Below, piece after piece: positions 35,874 through 45,687 of a DNA stretch of 64,000 bases. The notes beneath the pieces were generated by a model. That model saw nothing but the letters and a program-made list of their open reading frames with translations. It did not search any database and had not been told where the DNA came from. The position numbers and the translations under genes were made by a program. Every line of letters begins with the position of its first letter. The first letter of the stretch is position 1. The stretch comes from Lachnospiraceae bacterium. GTDB taxonomy: Bacteria; Bacillota; Clostridia; Lachnospirales; Lachnospiraceae. Location of the stretch: positions 62,001 through 126,000 of the forward strand of contig JAKSRR010000001.1 of NCBI GenBank assembly GCA_024403455.1, given 5' to 3'.

Positions 35874-37235
35874 TTGTCAAAGACAAATACTTACGAAATT
35901 GATATGTGTCATGGATCGCTATTTTCAAAGCTGCTTCGCTTCAGTCTGCCCCTCATTCTTTCCGGAATATTGCAGCTTCTATTTAACGCAGCAGATTTAA
36001 TTGTCGTAGGAAATTATTCCAGTCATCAGGCGCTCTCTGCCATAGGTGCAGTAGGAAGCCTGATTAACTTCTTTGTTAATTTGATTATCGGAATTTCCGT
36101 TGGTTCCAATGTTGTCGTAGCCAGGAACTATTCTGTCGGAAACAAGGAAGCAGTTGGAAAGGCTGTCCATACTTCCATCCTAACTGCTCTGCTTGCCGGT
36201 CTTTTTGTAGGTTTGTTAGGCGTTCTTTTTAGTCGTCCCATTTTAAAGCTTATGGATACGCCTGCCGATGTTATTGAACTATCGGCACTATATGTCATGA
36301 TTTATTTTGCTGGGCTTCCGTTTTCCATGTTGTATAACTTTGGCTCCAGTATTCTACGTGCCGTTGGAGATACCAAACGTCCTCTCTTCTTTTTATCTCT
36401 TGCCGGCGTATTTAATGTTGGACTGAATCTCTTATTTGTCACACAATGCCACATGAGTGTAGAAGGAGTCGCTTTAGCAACTCTTCTTTCTCAGGCTCTA
36501 TCCGCCATTCTAGTAATGCGTTGCCTCATAAAATCAGAAGGTTTATACAAATTATCCATCTCAGCCTTACATATTGATCGTAAGACGCTACAGCAAATTT
36601 TAGGAATTGGACTTCCTGCGGGTATTCAGAGTGTAATCTTTTCCATTTCAAATATCCTCATCCAATCCTCCATCAACTTCTTTGGTTCCGTTGCCATGGC
36701 AGGCAATACGGCAGCCTCCTCCGTAGAGTCCTTTGTGTATACTTCCATGAACGCGGTGTACCAAACCAACCTCAGTTTCTCCAGCCAGAATTATGGTATC
36801 GGAAACTATAAACGCATGCGTAAATGCCTCCTATACTGCTTCCTCATTGTTACCGCAGTGGGCCTTCTTATGGGCTGTGGAGCTTACCTGTTCTCTAGCA
36901 ATTTGGTTGCACTGTACAATCACGATCCGGAAGTCGTGGTATATGGCATCGGCCGTTGCAAAGTCATCTGCACCACCTATTGTCTCTGCGGTATTATGGA
37001 GGTTATTTGCGGCTCCCTTCGTGCTATGGGCTACGGAATTCTTCCTATGGTGGTCAGTCTGATTGGAGCCTGCGGTCTGCGCGTCCTTTGGATTCTCACC
37101 TACTTCCAAAGTCACCACACCCTGAATGTGCTGTACTCCTCTTATCCCATTACCTGGACCATTACCATTCTGGCTCACTTAATCAGCTTCCTCATTGTTA
37201 GCAGACATCTCCCCAAAACAGATGCTTCCGTATAA
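35874..37235 (+). CDS. MATE-family efflux transporter (second copy)
   Basis: The protein has 453 residues starting at a TTG (35874-35876) with AGGAGG 8 bases before it; the frame is open further upstream, but that part precedes the promoter. About 12 membrane segments form two halves, with FSLPLILSGILQLLFNAADLIVVG and GIGLPAGIQSVIFSISN at equivalent places. It belongs to the MATE family but is clearly different in sequence from the copy at 4595-5956. Substrate unknown. It is monocistronic, with a terminator shared with the convergent sirtuin gene. Confidence 0.93.
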   Translation: MSKTNTYEIDMCHGSLFSKLLRFSLPLILSGILQLLFNAADLIVVGNYSSHQALSAIGAVGSLINFFVNLIIGISVGSNVVVARNYSVGNKEAVGKAVHTSILTALLAGLFVGLLGVLFSRPILKLMDTPADVIELSALYVMIYFAGLPFSMLYNFGSSILRAVGDTKRPLFFLSLAGVFNVGLNLLFVTQCHMSVEGVALATLLSQALSAILVMRCLIKSEGLYKLSISALHIDRKTLQQILGIGLPAGIQSVIFSISNILIQSSINFFGSVAMAGNTAASSVESFVYTSMNAVYQTNLSFSSQNYGIGNYKRMRKCLLYCFLIVTAVGLLMGCGAYLFSSNLVALYNHDPEVVVYGIGRCKVICTTYCLCGIMEVICGSLRAMGYGILPMVVSLIGACGLRVLWILTYFQSHHTLNVLYSSYPITWTITILAHLISFLIVSRHLPKTDASV

Positions 37236-37242
37236 TCTCCAC

Positions 37243-37278
37243 AAAAAAAGTCCCGACAACCTGCCGGGACTTTTCTTT
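37243..37278. terminator. Bidirectional intrinsic terminator
   Basis: A stem AAAAGTCCCG/CGGGACTTTT (37246-37255 with 37265-37274) with T runs on both strands separates the MATE gene from the end of the long polysaccharide operon. Confidence 0.93.
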
Positions 37279-37292
37279 CTGCTTTCCAATCT

Positions 37293-38030
37293 TTATTCAA
37301 CAATAAACTTCAGTGCTTCACCAACCTTGGTATGTACCACATAGTCAGCATACTTATCCATATAATGTTCTTCAGGACTAATTAGCACAAGTTTCTCTCC
37401 CTTGTAGGTACCTGTGCAGAATTTCACCATACCATCATACATATTGGTGCCAAGACAAAGAATTAAATCTGCACCCTCGCAAGCATTCACTGCCTCTGTC
37501 ATTTTCTGGTTATCCATGCTCTCGCCAAAAAGAAGCACGCCAGGACGAATGGATGTATGGCAATCATCGCAAAGCGGAACGGCCTTAGCATTTCTCATAT
37601 ACTGTAAATCGAAGGTCTTCTGGCAATGCGGGCAACGATTGTCATTTACATTACCATGTAACTCAATAACACCTTCTAATCCAGCTTTATTATGAAGGCC
37701 ATCAATATTCTGTGTAATAATAGCTTTAATCTTTCCCTGCTGCTGCATCTTCTTAATATCGTAATACAGAGAAGCAGGCTCTAAGTCCTTGCCAATGATT
37801 TCTTTCTTATAGAACTCAAAGAACTTGTCTCTTCTAGCACTATAAAAGCCCACTTCCATCATCTCATCAGGAGATTTATGGTAGATGCTTTCTAGGCGGT
37901 AGCATTCCCTAGAAGACCATAGATTTTCTCCACCACTTTCAATCACAGCGCCAACACCAATCAGTACAACAATGTTTTTTGCTTCCGCTGTCATTTCCTT
38001 AATACGTTCTAACATTCCTCTTTGTTCCAT
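37293..38030 (-). CDS. Divergent Sir2-family protein
   Basis: The protein has 245 residues from the ATG at 38030 (GGAGGGG upstream). It keeps the sirtuin core: TQNIDGLH (106-113), His125 in ELHGN, the zinc ligands Cys133, Cys136, Cys154 and Cys157, RPGVLLFGE, and LGTN. The N-terminal GAGxSxxSGIPDFR element, which closes over NAD, is replaced by GVGAVIESGGENLW. Thus NAD binding or chemistry may differ from standard deacylases. It is the last gene of the long run that starts at 56540; its role there is unknown. Confidence 0.85.
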   Translation of the reverse strand: MEQRGMLERIKEMTAEAKNIVVLIGVGAVIESGGENLWSSRECYRLESIYHKSPDEMMEVGFYSARRDKFFEFYKKEIIGKDLEPASLYYDIKKMQQQGKIKAIITQNIDGLHNKAGLEGVIELHGNVNDNRCPHCQKTFDLQYMRNAKAVPLCDDCHTSIRPGVLLFGESMDNQKMTEAVNACEGADLILCLGTNMYDGMVKFCTGTYKGEKLVLISPEEHYMDKYADYVVHTKVGEALKFIVE

Positions 38031-38049
38031 AGTAATCCCCTCCTTTGCT

Positions 38050-39627
38050 TTATCTTCCGGATCTTCCTTCCCTATATCCATAATTTATAAAATGCTGATA
38101 GTATCCAACAATATTTATACCGTAAAAGTTTCTCAAGTCCGGGTATCTGTTTGCATAAGCATATACATTGAAGTTCTCACATCCCTGTCTTCCCTCGTAG
38201 ATTCCCACTGTTGCAAAATGTGCGAGTGCCCCTGCAGGGTTACTGCTGTAAAGCATCTTAATATCCGGATATGCATTCACATAATAATTGTAATCATATA
38301 CGTAAGAGTAATCAACACCTCCGTAAACAGAAGCAGGCTGCACTGTGGTTCCTGTTGTAGCCGTGGCACCACTTAAGGGAATGCTGTAAAACATCATTTC
38401 TCTTCCATTGGTTGTATACCAAACCACCTGATTCCCATAGACAATCGGCGTACAATCTGAAAGACATCCATCCACTGACTTTACATCACCTACACGGTCC
38501 CCTTTATAGTCAATCATGGCATAGTATACTTTTTCCATGTCACTATAACCGTTCTTCTCTTCCCAAAGAACCATATAGTATCCACCAACTTCTATTAGAT
38601 AAGGAGTGGAACAAGACTTAGCATCATAAGCAAATCCTGTTAGGTACTTAATCTGCCCTGCGCCGGAACTAAAGTTTCCGTAAGGTGTTGTAGCAACAAA
38701 TACATTCCTGCTGCCGCTAGTTCCATCCATGGGTGTTGTCGTTCCCACGGCGATGGCATACTGCGTATTCACTGCCATTCCTCCAACCGATAGAAAAGGC
38801 GTGCCCTTGTAAAGACTTCCATTATCGCCTAAGGCATTCATGGTCCAGCAGTTTCCAGCATACTGCTTGATACCAGATAGAATCCCATAGGTACTCATAC
38901 GCACTCCAGCAGGCTTCCCATTCAAATCATCACAGACAGTCACTCTACCATTTGCTGTACCAATATATGTAGCCGCCGTATTATAATTTGCACCAGTAGA
39001 ACCATTGCCACCAGCACACTGCAAATCTATAAATGCATTTGTGCTATTATCGTAAGTCATCGTCATAGTACTTTGCTGTCCAGAATACTCTGTATGACCA
39101 CAGCGAATATAGAGAAGATTACCAAACTCCGCGAAGGACGTATTGCAGCCAGTAAAAGGCATGGTTGTGTTGCAATTCGTTAGTGATGCACTTCCCACAC
39201 GCACCCAGTTCTTGGTGTAGCGAACAATACGAATGACCTCTGTGTTTGCATTTTTTGTAGAATTGGCCTGTCCAAAAATAAAATAGTTATAGTTTGCACC
39301 GGCATAGAATCCGCCAAAGTAAGGAAGTTCATAAAACAATGCTCCCTGGGTTAGAAGTTTAAAGGAGCCACTATAACACTCCGTCAGAAAAACATTCCCA
39401 AAGTTCTCCAGCCTTGTAAGCGTTCCATCCGGATTCTGCACCAGATAAGAATTTGCCACCTTAGCATTTCCTTCATAGGCATGGTCATGGATGTTATTAC
39501 TCATCAATCCATTCGCCTGATGCTTTGCTGCAAAAGAATATACGGGAATGGATAAAAATAATAAAAGAGCCCCTAAAAGTGCCGCAAAATATCTATTTAG
39601 TTTTCTAGTTTTTGCTGTCTTTTTCAT
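38050..39627 (-). CDS. Secreted surface protein with C-terminal EGR repeats
   Basis: The protein has 525 residues from the ATG at 39627. A signal peptide (about 12-34, ending SFAA) leads to a beta-rich domain of about 400 residues with many Gly, Asn and Tyr, perhaps a propeller. Two C-terminal repeats of about 40 residues (about 444-485 and 486-525) share NxYPDx, HFxxxGxxEGR. Such repeats occur in secreted proteins of Clostridia and may bind cell surface polymers. No sorting signal or membrane anchor follows. Position inside the polysaccharide operon suggests a role at the cell surface or in the matrix. Confidence 0.75.
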   Translation of the reverse strand: MKKTAKTRKLNRYFAALLGALLLFLSIPVYSFAAKHQANGLMSNNIHDHAYEGNAKVANSYLVQNPDGTLTRLENFGNVFLTECYSGSFKLLTQGALFYELPYFGGFYAGANYNYFIFGQANSTKNANTEVIRIVRYTKNWVRVGSASLTNCNTTMPFTGCNTSFAEFGNLLYIRCGHTEYSGQQSTMTMTYDNSTNAFIDLQCAGGNGSTGANYNTAATYIGTANGRVTVCDDLNGKPAGVRMSTYGILSGIKQYAGNCWTMNALGDNGSLYKGTPFLSVGGMAVNTQYAIAVGTTTPMDGTSGSRNVFVATTPYGNFSSGAGQIKYLTGFAYDAKSCSTPYLIEVGGYYMVLWEEKNGYSDMEKVYYAMIDYKGDRVGDVKSVDGCLSDCTPIVYGNQVVWYTTNGREMMFYSIPLSGATATTGTTVQPASVYGGVDYSYVYDYNYYVNAYPDIKMLYSSNPAGALAHFATVGIYEGRQGCENFNVYAYANRYPDLRNFYGINIVGYYQHFINYGYREGRSGR

Positions 39628-39640
39628 CACTTTTATTTTA

Positions 39641-40948
39641 TCACTTCTCCTTTTCCCTCTCAATCTTTCTGCCTGCTGCAATCCGTTCTCTATACTTCCA
39701 TGCAAGAAGAAAGACGCGCATATCTTCTATAAAATATCGTCTAAATAATCGTCCTGGTTCTAAGAGAAAACGATAAAGCCATTCAAAGCCAGCTTTCTGC
39801 ATCCATAGGGGAGCTCTTTTCACTTTTTCTGCCGCAAAATCTAATGCTGCACCAATAGGTAATGCTATATGCACCTGCAATTGCTTCCTATGGTTATAGA
39901 TAAATTTCTCCTGTTTAGGACAGCCCAATGACACAACCAGAATATCCGGTTTAACCTTATTGATTTTGGCAAGTACTTTCTGCACTTCGTTTGCATCTTC
40001 TTCAAAAGTATAGGAAGGTGCATAGGTACCAACCACCCGCAGTCCCTGATACTTTGCCTCCAAAATACGTTTTGCACTTTCTCCAACCCCTGGCTCTCCG
40101 CCTAGAAAGTATAGGGTCTTCTTTTGCTTTGCTGCCCGTTCACAAACTGCTGGCAACAAATCTGCACCTGTGATTCTATCCTTTAACGGACATCCCAGAC
40201 TGTCTGCCGTCCATAATAACGGTGTACCATCAGGAACAATCAGTGCAGCCTCTTCATACACTTTTAAGAGTTCTTTGTCTTTTTCCAGTTTCACTGCATG
40301 GTCTGCATTGGGGGTAACAATATAATCACAGTGGCCTGTTCCTGACAGTTCCATAATTCTGTCTACTGCCTCAGGAAAAGAAATATTATCAATGGGGAAG
40401 GACATAAACTCCCGCCTAAAAGATGGCAAGCTATATTTATCCTTCATTTTTTTATGTGCTATCTTACGTCCAATAAGTAGCCATAGAAATGCAACAAGAG
40501 TGATGCCAAATGTGTCACATAGTACATCACTTAAGTCACAGTTTCTGGCAGGCACAAAAATCTGATAAAACTCATCACACAAAGAAATTCCTACACCAAT
40601 AACAAAAGTATAAACAAAGCGAATCCTTCGTTTAAATCCATGCATGGTAATAGCAAATCCAATGCTTAATGACAGTACCATATATTCAAAAATATGGGCC
40701 CCCGTCCTTACTAGGCGATGAAAATTATCCACCTTTACAAGGTATTCAGCATCTGTATACCCTTCTGGACGAATCCCAAAAAATGAAAGGAAGCGAAGCG
40801 TTACCGCTCCGCTAGTTCCACTAGATGCTTCTCCATCCTGTCCCGACATTCCAAAAATAAATATGATTACTCCTATCATCGGAAGCCAGGATATCAGCTG
40901 CAATATTTTTTTAGACAATGGTTTTGAAGTATGCAATGGTCTTCTCAA
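39641..40948 (-). CDS. VanZ-like membrane domain fused to a GT26 (WecG/TagA) glycosyltransferase
   Basis: The protein of about 435 residues joins two families. Residues about 15-165 have four membrane segments and the VanZ-like pattern (AHIFEY, then [25 protein letters not shown]). Residues about 180-410 are a WecG/TagA/CpsF glycosyltransferase with TPNAD (212-216), PDGTPLLW (239-246) and [12 protein letters not shown]26 enzymes add N-acetylmannosamine-type or similar sugars to lipid-linked acceptors at the membrane. The VanZ part could hold the enzyme at the lipid carrier. The start is a non-ATG codon (TTG at 40948, 40936 or 40918) overlapping the UDP-xylose synthase gene. Confidence 0.88.
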   Translation of the reverse strand: MRRPLHTSKPLSKKILQLISWLPMIGVIIFIFGMSGQDGEASSGTSGAVTLRFLSFFGIRPEGYTDAEYLVKVDNFHRLVRTGAHIFEYMVLSLSIGFAITMHGFKRRIRFVYTFVIGVGISLCDEFYQIFVPARNCDLSDVLCDTFGITLVAFLWLLIGRKIAHKKMKDKYSLPSFRREFMSFPIDNISFPEAVDRIMELSGTGHCDYIVTPNADHAVKLEKDKELLKVYEEAALIVPDGTPLLWTADSLGCPLKDRITGADLLPAVCERAAKQKKTLYFLGGEPGVGESAKRILEAKYQGLRVVGTYAPSYTFEEDANEVQKVLAKINKVKPDILVVSLGCPKQEKFIYNHRKQLQVHIALPIGAALDFAAEKVKRAPLWMQKAGFEWLYRFLLEPGRLFRRYFIEDMRVFLLAWKYRERIAAGRKIEREKEK

Positions 40949-41846
40949 GTCCCTGCTCTAATGCAACAGTGGGCTCCCAATCTAATTCTTTCTTTGCCAC
41001 CTCGATGACAGGTTTTCTCTGCATCGGATCGTCGGAAGGAAGTGGCTCATAGATAATCTTACTGCTCGTTCCAGTCATCTTAATAACCAGTTCTGCTAAC
41101 TGCTTAATAGTGAATTCTCCAGGATTACCAATATTAACAGGTCCAGTGAATCCGTCGCGACTATTCATTAGTCTAATCATTCCTTCAATGAGATCATCTA
41201 CATAGCAGAAGCTTCTGGTCTGAGAACCATCACCATAAACCGTAATGTCTTTTCCCTGCAGCGCCTGCACAATAAAGTTAGATACTACACGACCGTCTGC
41301 TGGATGCATGTTAGGTCCATAAGTATTAAAAATACGCATTACTTTAATGTCTACATGATGCATACGATGATAATCAAAGAATAATGTCTCAGCCACACGC
41401 TTTCCTTCATCATAGCAGGAGCGAATACCAATAGGATTTACGCAGCCTCTATATGTTTCTGGCTGGGGATGAACTTCCGGATCGCCATACACTTCCGAGG
41501 TAGAAGCCTGTAAAATACGCGCCTTCACACGTTTTGCCAGCCCCAGCATATTCATTGCACCCAAAATACTGGTCTTTGCCGTCTTGATGGGATTGTACTG
41601 ATAGTGTACTGGAGAAGCGGGACATGCCAGATTATAAATCTGATCCACCTCTGCATGATACGGTTCTGTAACATCATGACGAACAAATTCAAAATAATCA
41701 CTACCAAGAAGATGTCTGATATTATTCTTATTACCGGTAAAAAGGTTGTCTAAACAGATAACATCATTGCCAGCTTCCACTAATCTGTTACACAGGTGAG
41801 AACCTAAAAATCCAGCACCGCCGGTTACTAATATTCTTTTTCCCAT
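40911..41846 (-). CDS. UDP-glucuronate decarboxylase (UDP-xylose synthase)
   Basis: This 311-residue short-chain dehydrogenase/epimerase has GGAGFLGSH at 9-17, the STSEVYGDP element and the catalytic pair Tyr145/Lys149 in RSCYDEGKR. The latter, with the preceding NPIGIR, marks the UXS branch. The enzyme decarboxylates UDP-glucuronate to UDP-xylose. Its presence suggests xylose in the polymer made by this cluster. No UDP-glucose dehydrogenase is in the window, so UDP-glucuronate must come from elsewhere. Confidence 0.9.
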   Translation of the reverse strand: MGKRILVTGGAGFLGSHLCNRLVEAGNDVICLDNLFTGNKNNIRHLLGSDYFEFVRHDVTEPYHAEVDQIYNLACPASPVHYQYNPIKTAKTSILGAMNMLGLAKRVKARILQASTSEVYGDPEVHPQPETYRGCVNPIGIRSCYDEGKRVAETLFFDYHRMHHVDIKVMRIFNTYGPNMHPADGRVVSNFIVQALQGKDITVYGDGSQTRSFCYVDDLIEGMIRLMNSRDGFTGPVNIGNPGEFTIKQLAELVIKMTGTSSKIIYEPLPSDDPMQRKPVIEVAKKELDWEPTVALEQGLEKTIAYFKTIV

Positions 41847-41872
41847 TAACTAATCCTCCGTATCTATTACTG

Positions 41873-42733
41873 TTATTTTCCAATCAAGATTTTTATATAA
41901 GGTGTTATGGAATGGTAAATTGCCGCGGGAATACAATAATTCTTCTTCACAAAATAGAACCAATCCTTAAACGGTAATCCCTTAATGCCTTCCTTTATTT
42001 TAAGTCGTTTCTTTCTCGGAAGTTTAGAATCACGCCAGGTTCCTTCATCGCAGTTATCGTCGCAGACGCCTACATAGGTTTCAGCATTTAATAAGAAATA
42101 ACCTTTTCGGCGCAGGGTCAGGCCATAATCATAATCCCCCATACTATGCTTATAATGAGGATCCAACAGCCCTGCATCTAGAAACGCTTCTTTCGTGAGC
42201 ATCACACAATTACAATTAAAAGTATCTGCATAGGATGGGATTTCTCTTGGTGGCATCAGTTTAAACTTGGCAAAGAATCTGGACGCTTTTTTCACGCCAC
42301 CATAACTGAGTTTTCCATTTTGATCCTTGGTCGCTCCAATGATGACTTTCGCATCTCTTTTTCGCAGCTGTGATACCAGCATATCCGGAACACCTGCAAA
42401 AAACTTAACATCATCATTAATCAGCAGAACATAATCCCAATCCTTCTTATGCTTTACAGCATAACGCATGGACACACGCATGCCTCTGTTCCAAAATAGA
42501 TTACCACTGCCTGGAATTATTCGAATATCTGCCGAGAGCTCTTTTAATGCCTCCACCGTACCATCAGTAGAATGATCATCCGTCACTACAAAGGTAAGTT
42601 TCGCATTCTCCGTTCCTCGAAGTAATGTCCGCACTGCTTGCAGAGTAAGCTCTTTCCGGTTAAAACAAGTGAGTAGTACATAAATTCTTGCCTTCTCTTT
42701 AGGCATCATTATCATCTTATTATGTGTGATCAT
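41873..42733 (-). CDS. Family 2 glycosyltransferase
   Basis: The GT-A protein of 286 residues has LLTCFNRKEL at the N-terminus, TDDHSTDGT and the LINDDV metal site, followed by a conserved DYDYGLTLRRKGY element. No strong membrane helix is seen apart from weak hydrophobic stretches near the C-terminus. It probably transfers a sugar to the growing lipid-linked repeat unit, perhaps rhamnose-like by resemblance to other such enzymes. Sugar and linkage cannot be read. AGAGGAAA precedes the ATG. Confidence 0.87.
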   Translation of the reverse strand: MITHNKMIMMPKEKARIYVLLTCFNRKELTLQAVRTLLRGTENAKLTFVVTDDHSTDGTVEALKELSADIRIIPGSGNLFWNRGMRVSMRYAVKHKKDWDYVLLINDDVKFFAGVPDMLVSQLRKRDAKVIIGATKDQNGKLSYGGVKKASRFFAKFKLMPPREIPSYADTFNCNCVMLTKEAFLDAGLLDPHYKHSMGDYDYGLTLRRKGYFLLNAETYVGVCDDNCDEGTWRDSKLPRKKRLKIKEGIKGLPFKDWFYFVKKNYCIPAAIYHSITPYIKILIGK

Positions 42734-42757
42734 CTGCTTTCCTCTTCTCCGTCACCA

Positions 42758-43603
42758 TTAAAAACTGCAGATTCTTTTCCCTGTCACATGAAATAACACC
42801 TTATTCATGAACTGTACACGTTTTTTCATCTTTCGGGCTTTTTCATCCTGCCCTCTTTTTGCCAGCTCCTCTGCTGCATCATAGACTCTCCAAACATGAT
42901 GACACCACCTGATATTTGGAATACTGTCCTTCCACCGTCTCTGCAGTTCGAAGATTTCCTTCTTTCTCTTGGCATTGTCTAGACCAGTCTTATTATCCTC
43001 ATACATACGATAGACTGCATAGGCTTCATTCGAGAAACAAATTTCATTAGACGGAAGTTCCTTTAATAGTTCCCCGAAGAACTTCCAATCAAACACATAA
43101 TGATATGCTTCTTCCAAACGTTTCTCATTCTTCTTCCAGAAGACCGCCGACTGCATAATATAATACCAGCGTCTTAATACCCATTTTCTTTTTGCCTTGT
43201 CAGAAGATTTATACTCTGTGAGTTCCTTGTTTTTGTTGCAGTACCAAGCGTCACCCACCACCACCTGGTATTTCTTATTCTCTGCAAAACGGCTATTAAC
43301 TTTTTCCAGAACTTCTTCATCTACATAAAAGTCACTTGAGTTTAACCAGCAGACAATATCCCCATCTGCTCTGTCAAAACCTTTGTTAATCGCTTCTGCC
43401 TGCCCGTAATCCCGCTCTCTGATATAGATAATACGGCTATCTTTTTTAGCATACCTCTCAATAATTTCCTTAGTCCCATCTGTAGATAGGTTGTCCACAA
43501 TAATCAGTTCCAAATCCTTATGGGTCTGGTTTAATACCGATGTAATGGTATCTTCAATATACGCTGCCTGGTTCCAGGTGGGTGTTATAATACTAAATTT
43601 CAT
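42758..43603 (-). CDS. Family 2 glycosyltransferase
   Basis: The protein has 281 residues with the GT2 N-terminal pattern SIITPTWNQAAYIEDTI, IVDNLSTDGT, and CWLNSSDF in place of the DxD strand. The C-terminal third is basic and helical. It likely adds one sugar of the exopolysaccharide repeat. Specificity unknown. It sits 24 bp before the next GT2 gene and 27 bp after the EDD-type transferase gene. Confidence 0.87.
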   Translation of the reverse strand: MKFSIITPTWNQAAYIEDTITSVLNQTHKDLELIIVDNLSTDGTKEIIERYAKKDSRIIYIRERDYGQAEAINKGFDRADGDIVCWLNSSDFYVDEEVLEKVNSRFAENKKYQVVVGDAWYCNKNKELTEYKSSDKAKRKWVLRRWYYIMQSAVFWKKNEKRLEEAYHYVFDWKFFGELLKELPSNEICFSNEAYAVYRMYEDNKTGLDNAKRKKEIFELQRRWKDSIPNIRWCHHVWRVYDAAEELAKRGQDEKARKMKKRVQFMNKVLFHVTGKRICSF

Positions 43604-43630
43604 ATCTCATCTCCTGCAGTACTATGCAGT

Positions 43631-44545
43631 CTATTTCTTTCCAGTTAATTTCTTTTTGATAAAGTTCATAACCTTGCCCATACCAAAATTCTTTATGATA
43701 TAAGCTTTATCATAAATAACGTCACGGAACACTTCCGTCTCGTATGCTTTCAGTTCTTCCATATTCATGGTCGTACCATAGGAAAAATCTTCCTGCGTAG
43801 CTCCCGTTGTATGGGTTGCGTCCGCTCTGTCAAAGCCAATATTATTTACCAGATTTTCTCTTGGAATAATGCCTAAGCCCCTATGCTTAAATCTTGCAAA
43901 ATCCCATTGGTGATCCCATGTGTCTTTCTGATGATAATAAACACGGTTCATATCCTGCACCAGGAAGCGATATGCCAAACCATTTTGAACCTTCTTAAAA
44001 TCTCCATTTGCCCGAATGACCGGCCAATCAACAATCTCCTTATCATAAAAGCGCCATGCCCTCTTCCAAGATCCCCATCCCCACACACTAGGGAAACAGG
44101 AGAACGTATAAGGCATTGTAAATGGTGACTTCTTCATAAGATTAGTACCGGTAACCATCATGACACGTCTTACATTCTTATACTTTGTAAGCATAATTTC
44201 CATATAAGGAAAAAAGTCCGGAGAAGGTACAATATCATCCTCCAAAATGACACCCATATCCACATGCTCAAAGAACCAGGTAATACCGCTGGCCATGCGT
44301 TCCTTACAGCCCATGTTCTGCTCTGCGTAATTCTTATGCAGTTCACACTCCCAGTCAATACCTTCTTCCACTAACTTTCGGCAGGCTTCCACCTTTTCCT
44401 GTTCGCCTTCTTTATCTTTTCTGGCAGCATCGCTGATTAAATATAGCTTTGCTGGTTTCACTTTCTTAATCTCAGCAAATACTTTTTCCGTCGTATCCGG
44501 TCTGTTAAAAATCACAAATGCAATCGGAATTCTATATCCTTCCAT
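43631..44545 (-). CDS. Glycosyltransferase, GNT-I-like with EDD motif
   Basis: The protein has 304 residues from the ATG at 44545 (GGGAGG upstream). IPIAFVIFNRPDTTEKVF opens a nucleotide-sugar binding fold, and LEDDIVPSPDFF supplies the acidic metal site typical of GNT-I/HlpA-like transferases. SVWGWGSWKRAW and TWDHQWDF are further family features. Sugar unknown. It overlaps nothing once the ATG at 44545 is used. Confidence 0.82.
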   Translation of the reverse strand: MEGYRIPIAFVIFNRPDTTEKVFAEIKKVKPAKLYLISDAARKDKEGEQEKVEACRKLVEEGIDWECELHKNYAEQNMGCKERMASGITWFFEHVDMGVILEDDIVPSPDFFPYMEIMLTKYKNVRRVMMVTGTNLMKKSPFTMPYTFSCFPSVWGWGSWKRAWRFYDKEIVDWPVIRANGDFKKVQNGLAYRFLVQDMNRVYYHQKDTWDHQWDFARFKHRGLGIIPRENLVNNIGFDRADATHTTGATQEDFSYGTTMNMEELKAYETEVFRDVIYDKAYIIKNFGMGKVMNFIKKKLTGKK

Positions 44546-44568
44546 CACAAACCTCCCACTAGAAACAA

Positions 44569-45687
44569 TCAAATCTTTTCATATAAAGTAATGAGCTCTT
44601 CCACACTTCTCTCCATAGAAAAATGTGTTTTTGCTCTTTCTTCTCCTGCTTCACCTAGTCTTACACGAAGCGGCGCATCTTCTATCATCTGCTCCATCCT
44701 CTTTGCTAATTCTTCTGGTGAATCAAAGAGCACTCCTGTCTCGCCATCTTTCACAAGTTCTGGTGTGGCCCCGCTTTTTCTTCCTAAGACAGGAAGTCCA
44801 TGAAGCATATACTCCACGGTCACGAGTCCAAACCCTTCGTACTCTGATGCGATGATACCTACATCACATTTCTGCAATAATTCATAAGGCTTTTCCACGT
44901 AACCAGCGAAGGTAACATTATCTAACCCTTTTCTTTTTTGAAATGCCTTCAATTTCTTCTCATAACGATTTCCGCCACCACCAGCAAAAATCATTTGAAA
45001 ATTCGTGATTCTCTGCTGTTTTAGTAAATCGCATGCTTTTAATACATCCATCTGATGCTTCATTGGAAAGAGGTAGCCTATATATATGAAGCGCACAATT
45101 CTATCTTCATCTTCCTTCTTTACCGGTTCCTCTAAAGTAACACCATCATAGATTCGAACAATATTCGCAGATGGATACTTCTTCCTTTTGTTTTCCGCAA
45201 GAGCATCAGAAATAGTAATAACTGCTGCTGCCTTCTCATAATAATCCTGCACCATCTTTGCTGGATAGAAGAAGTAATTTCCATAGTGTTCCCATCCATA
45301 CTCACGAATATGCCATACATGTTTGCATCCCAGTTTTTCAGCAAGCATGGCACCGGTTCCTAAAACACTGGTATTGGAGTGAACCACATCTATATCTAAG
45401 TCTTTTGTCTGCTCGTATAAATACGCTAACTGGTCTGCAATCTTCTTTTTTCGCTTTGCTTTTTTTCTTATAAAAGAGATCGGCTCCACATAGGGTGCTT
45501 CCCAGGGTGTTAATTCACAAATAATATAGGGGATTCCAGCGGCCTCGAGAGCCTTAGTCATTTTCCCCTTACCAGGAATACCAAGAAGCACATCCTTTCC
45601 TCTCTCCTTTAATGCTAGGAGAAGACTAAGCAGTGCTTTATTGGCGCCATACATAGCATCATAGTGGGTTAGAAACAGTATTTTCAT
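44569..45687 (-). CDS. Family 4 glycosyltransferase
   Basis: The 372-residue GT-B protein starts KILFLTHYDAMYGANKAL. It has VHSNTS in the first domain and SEYEGFGLVTVEYMLHG (the E-x7-E motif) in the second. It retains the GT4 layout for transfer from a nucleotide sugar with retention of configuration. The start overlaps the ABC transporter gene end by 29 bp, supporting co-transcription. Confidence 0.9.
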   Translation of the reverse strand: MKILFLTHYDAMYGANKALLSLLLALKERGKDVLLGIPGKGKMTKALEAAGIPYIICELTPWEAPYVEPISFIRKKAKRKKKIADQLAYLYEQTKDLDIDVVHSNTSVLGTGAMLAEKLGCKHVWHIREYGWEHYGNYFFYPAKMVQDYYEKAAAVITISDALAENKRKKYPSANIVRIYDGVTLEEPVKKEDEDRIVRFIYIGYLFPMKHQMDVLKACDLLKQQRITNFQMIFAGGGGNRYEKKLKAFQKRKGLDNVTFAGYVEKPYELLQKCDVGIIASEYEGFGLVTVEYMLHGLPVLGRKSGATPELVKDGETGVLFDSPEELAKRMEQMIEDAPLRVRLGEAGEERAKTHFSMERSVEELITLYEKI

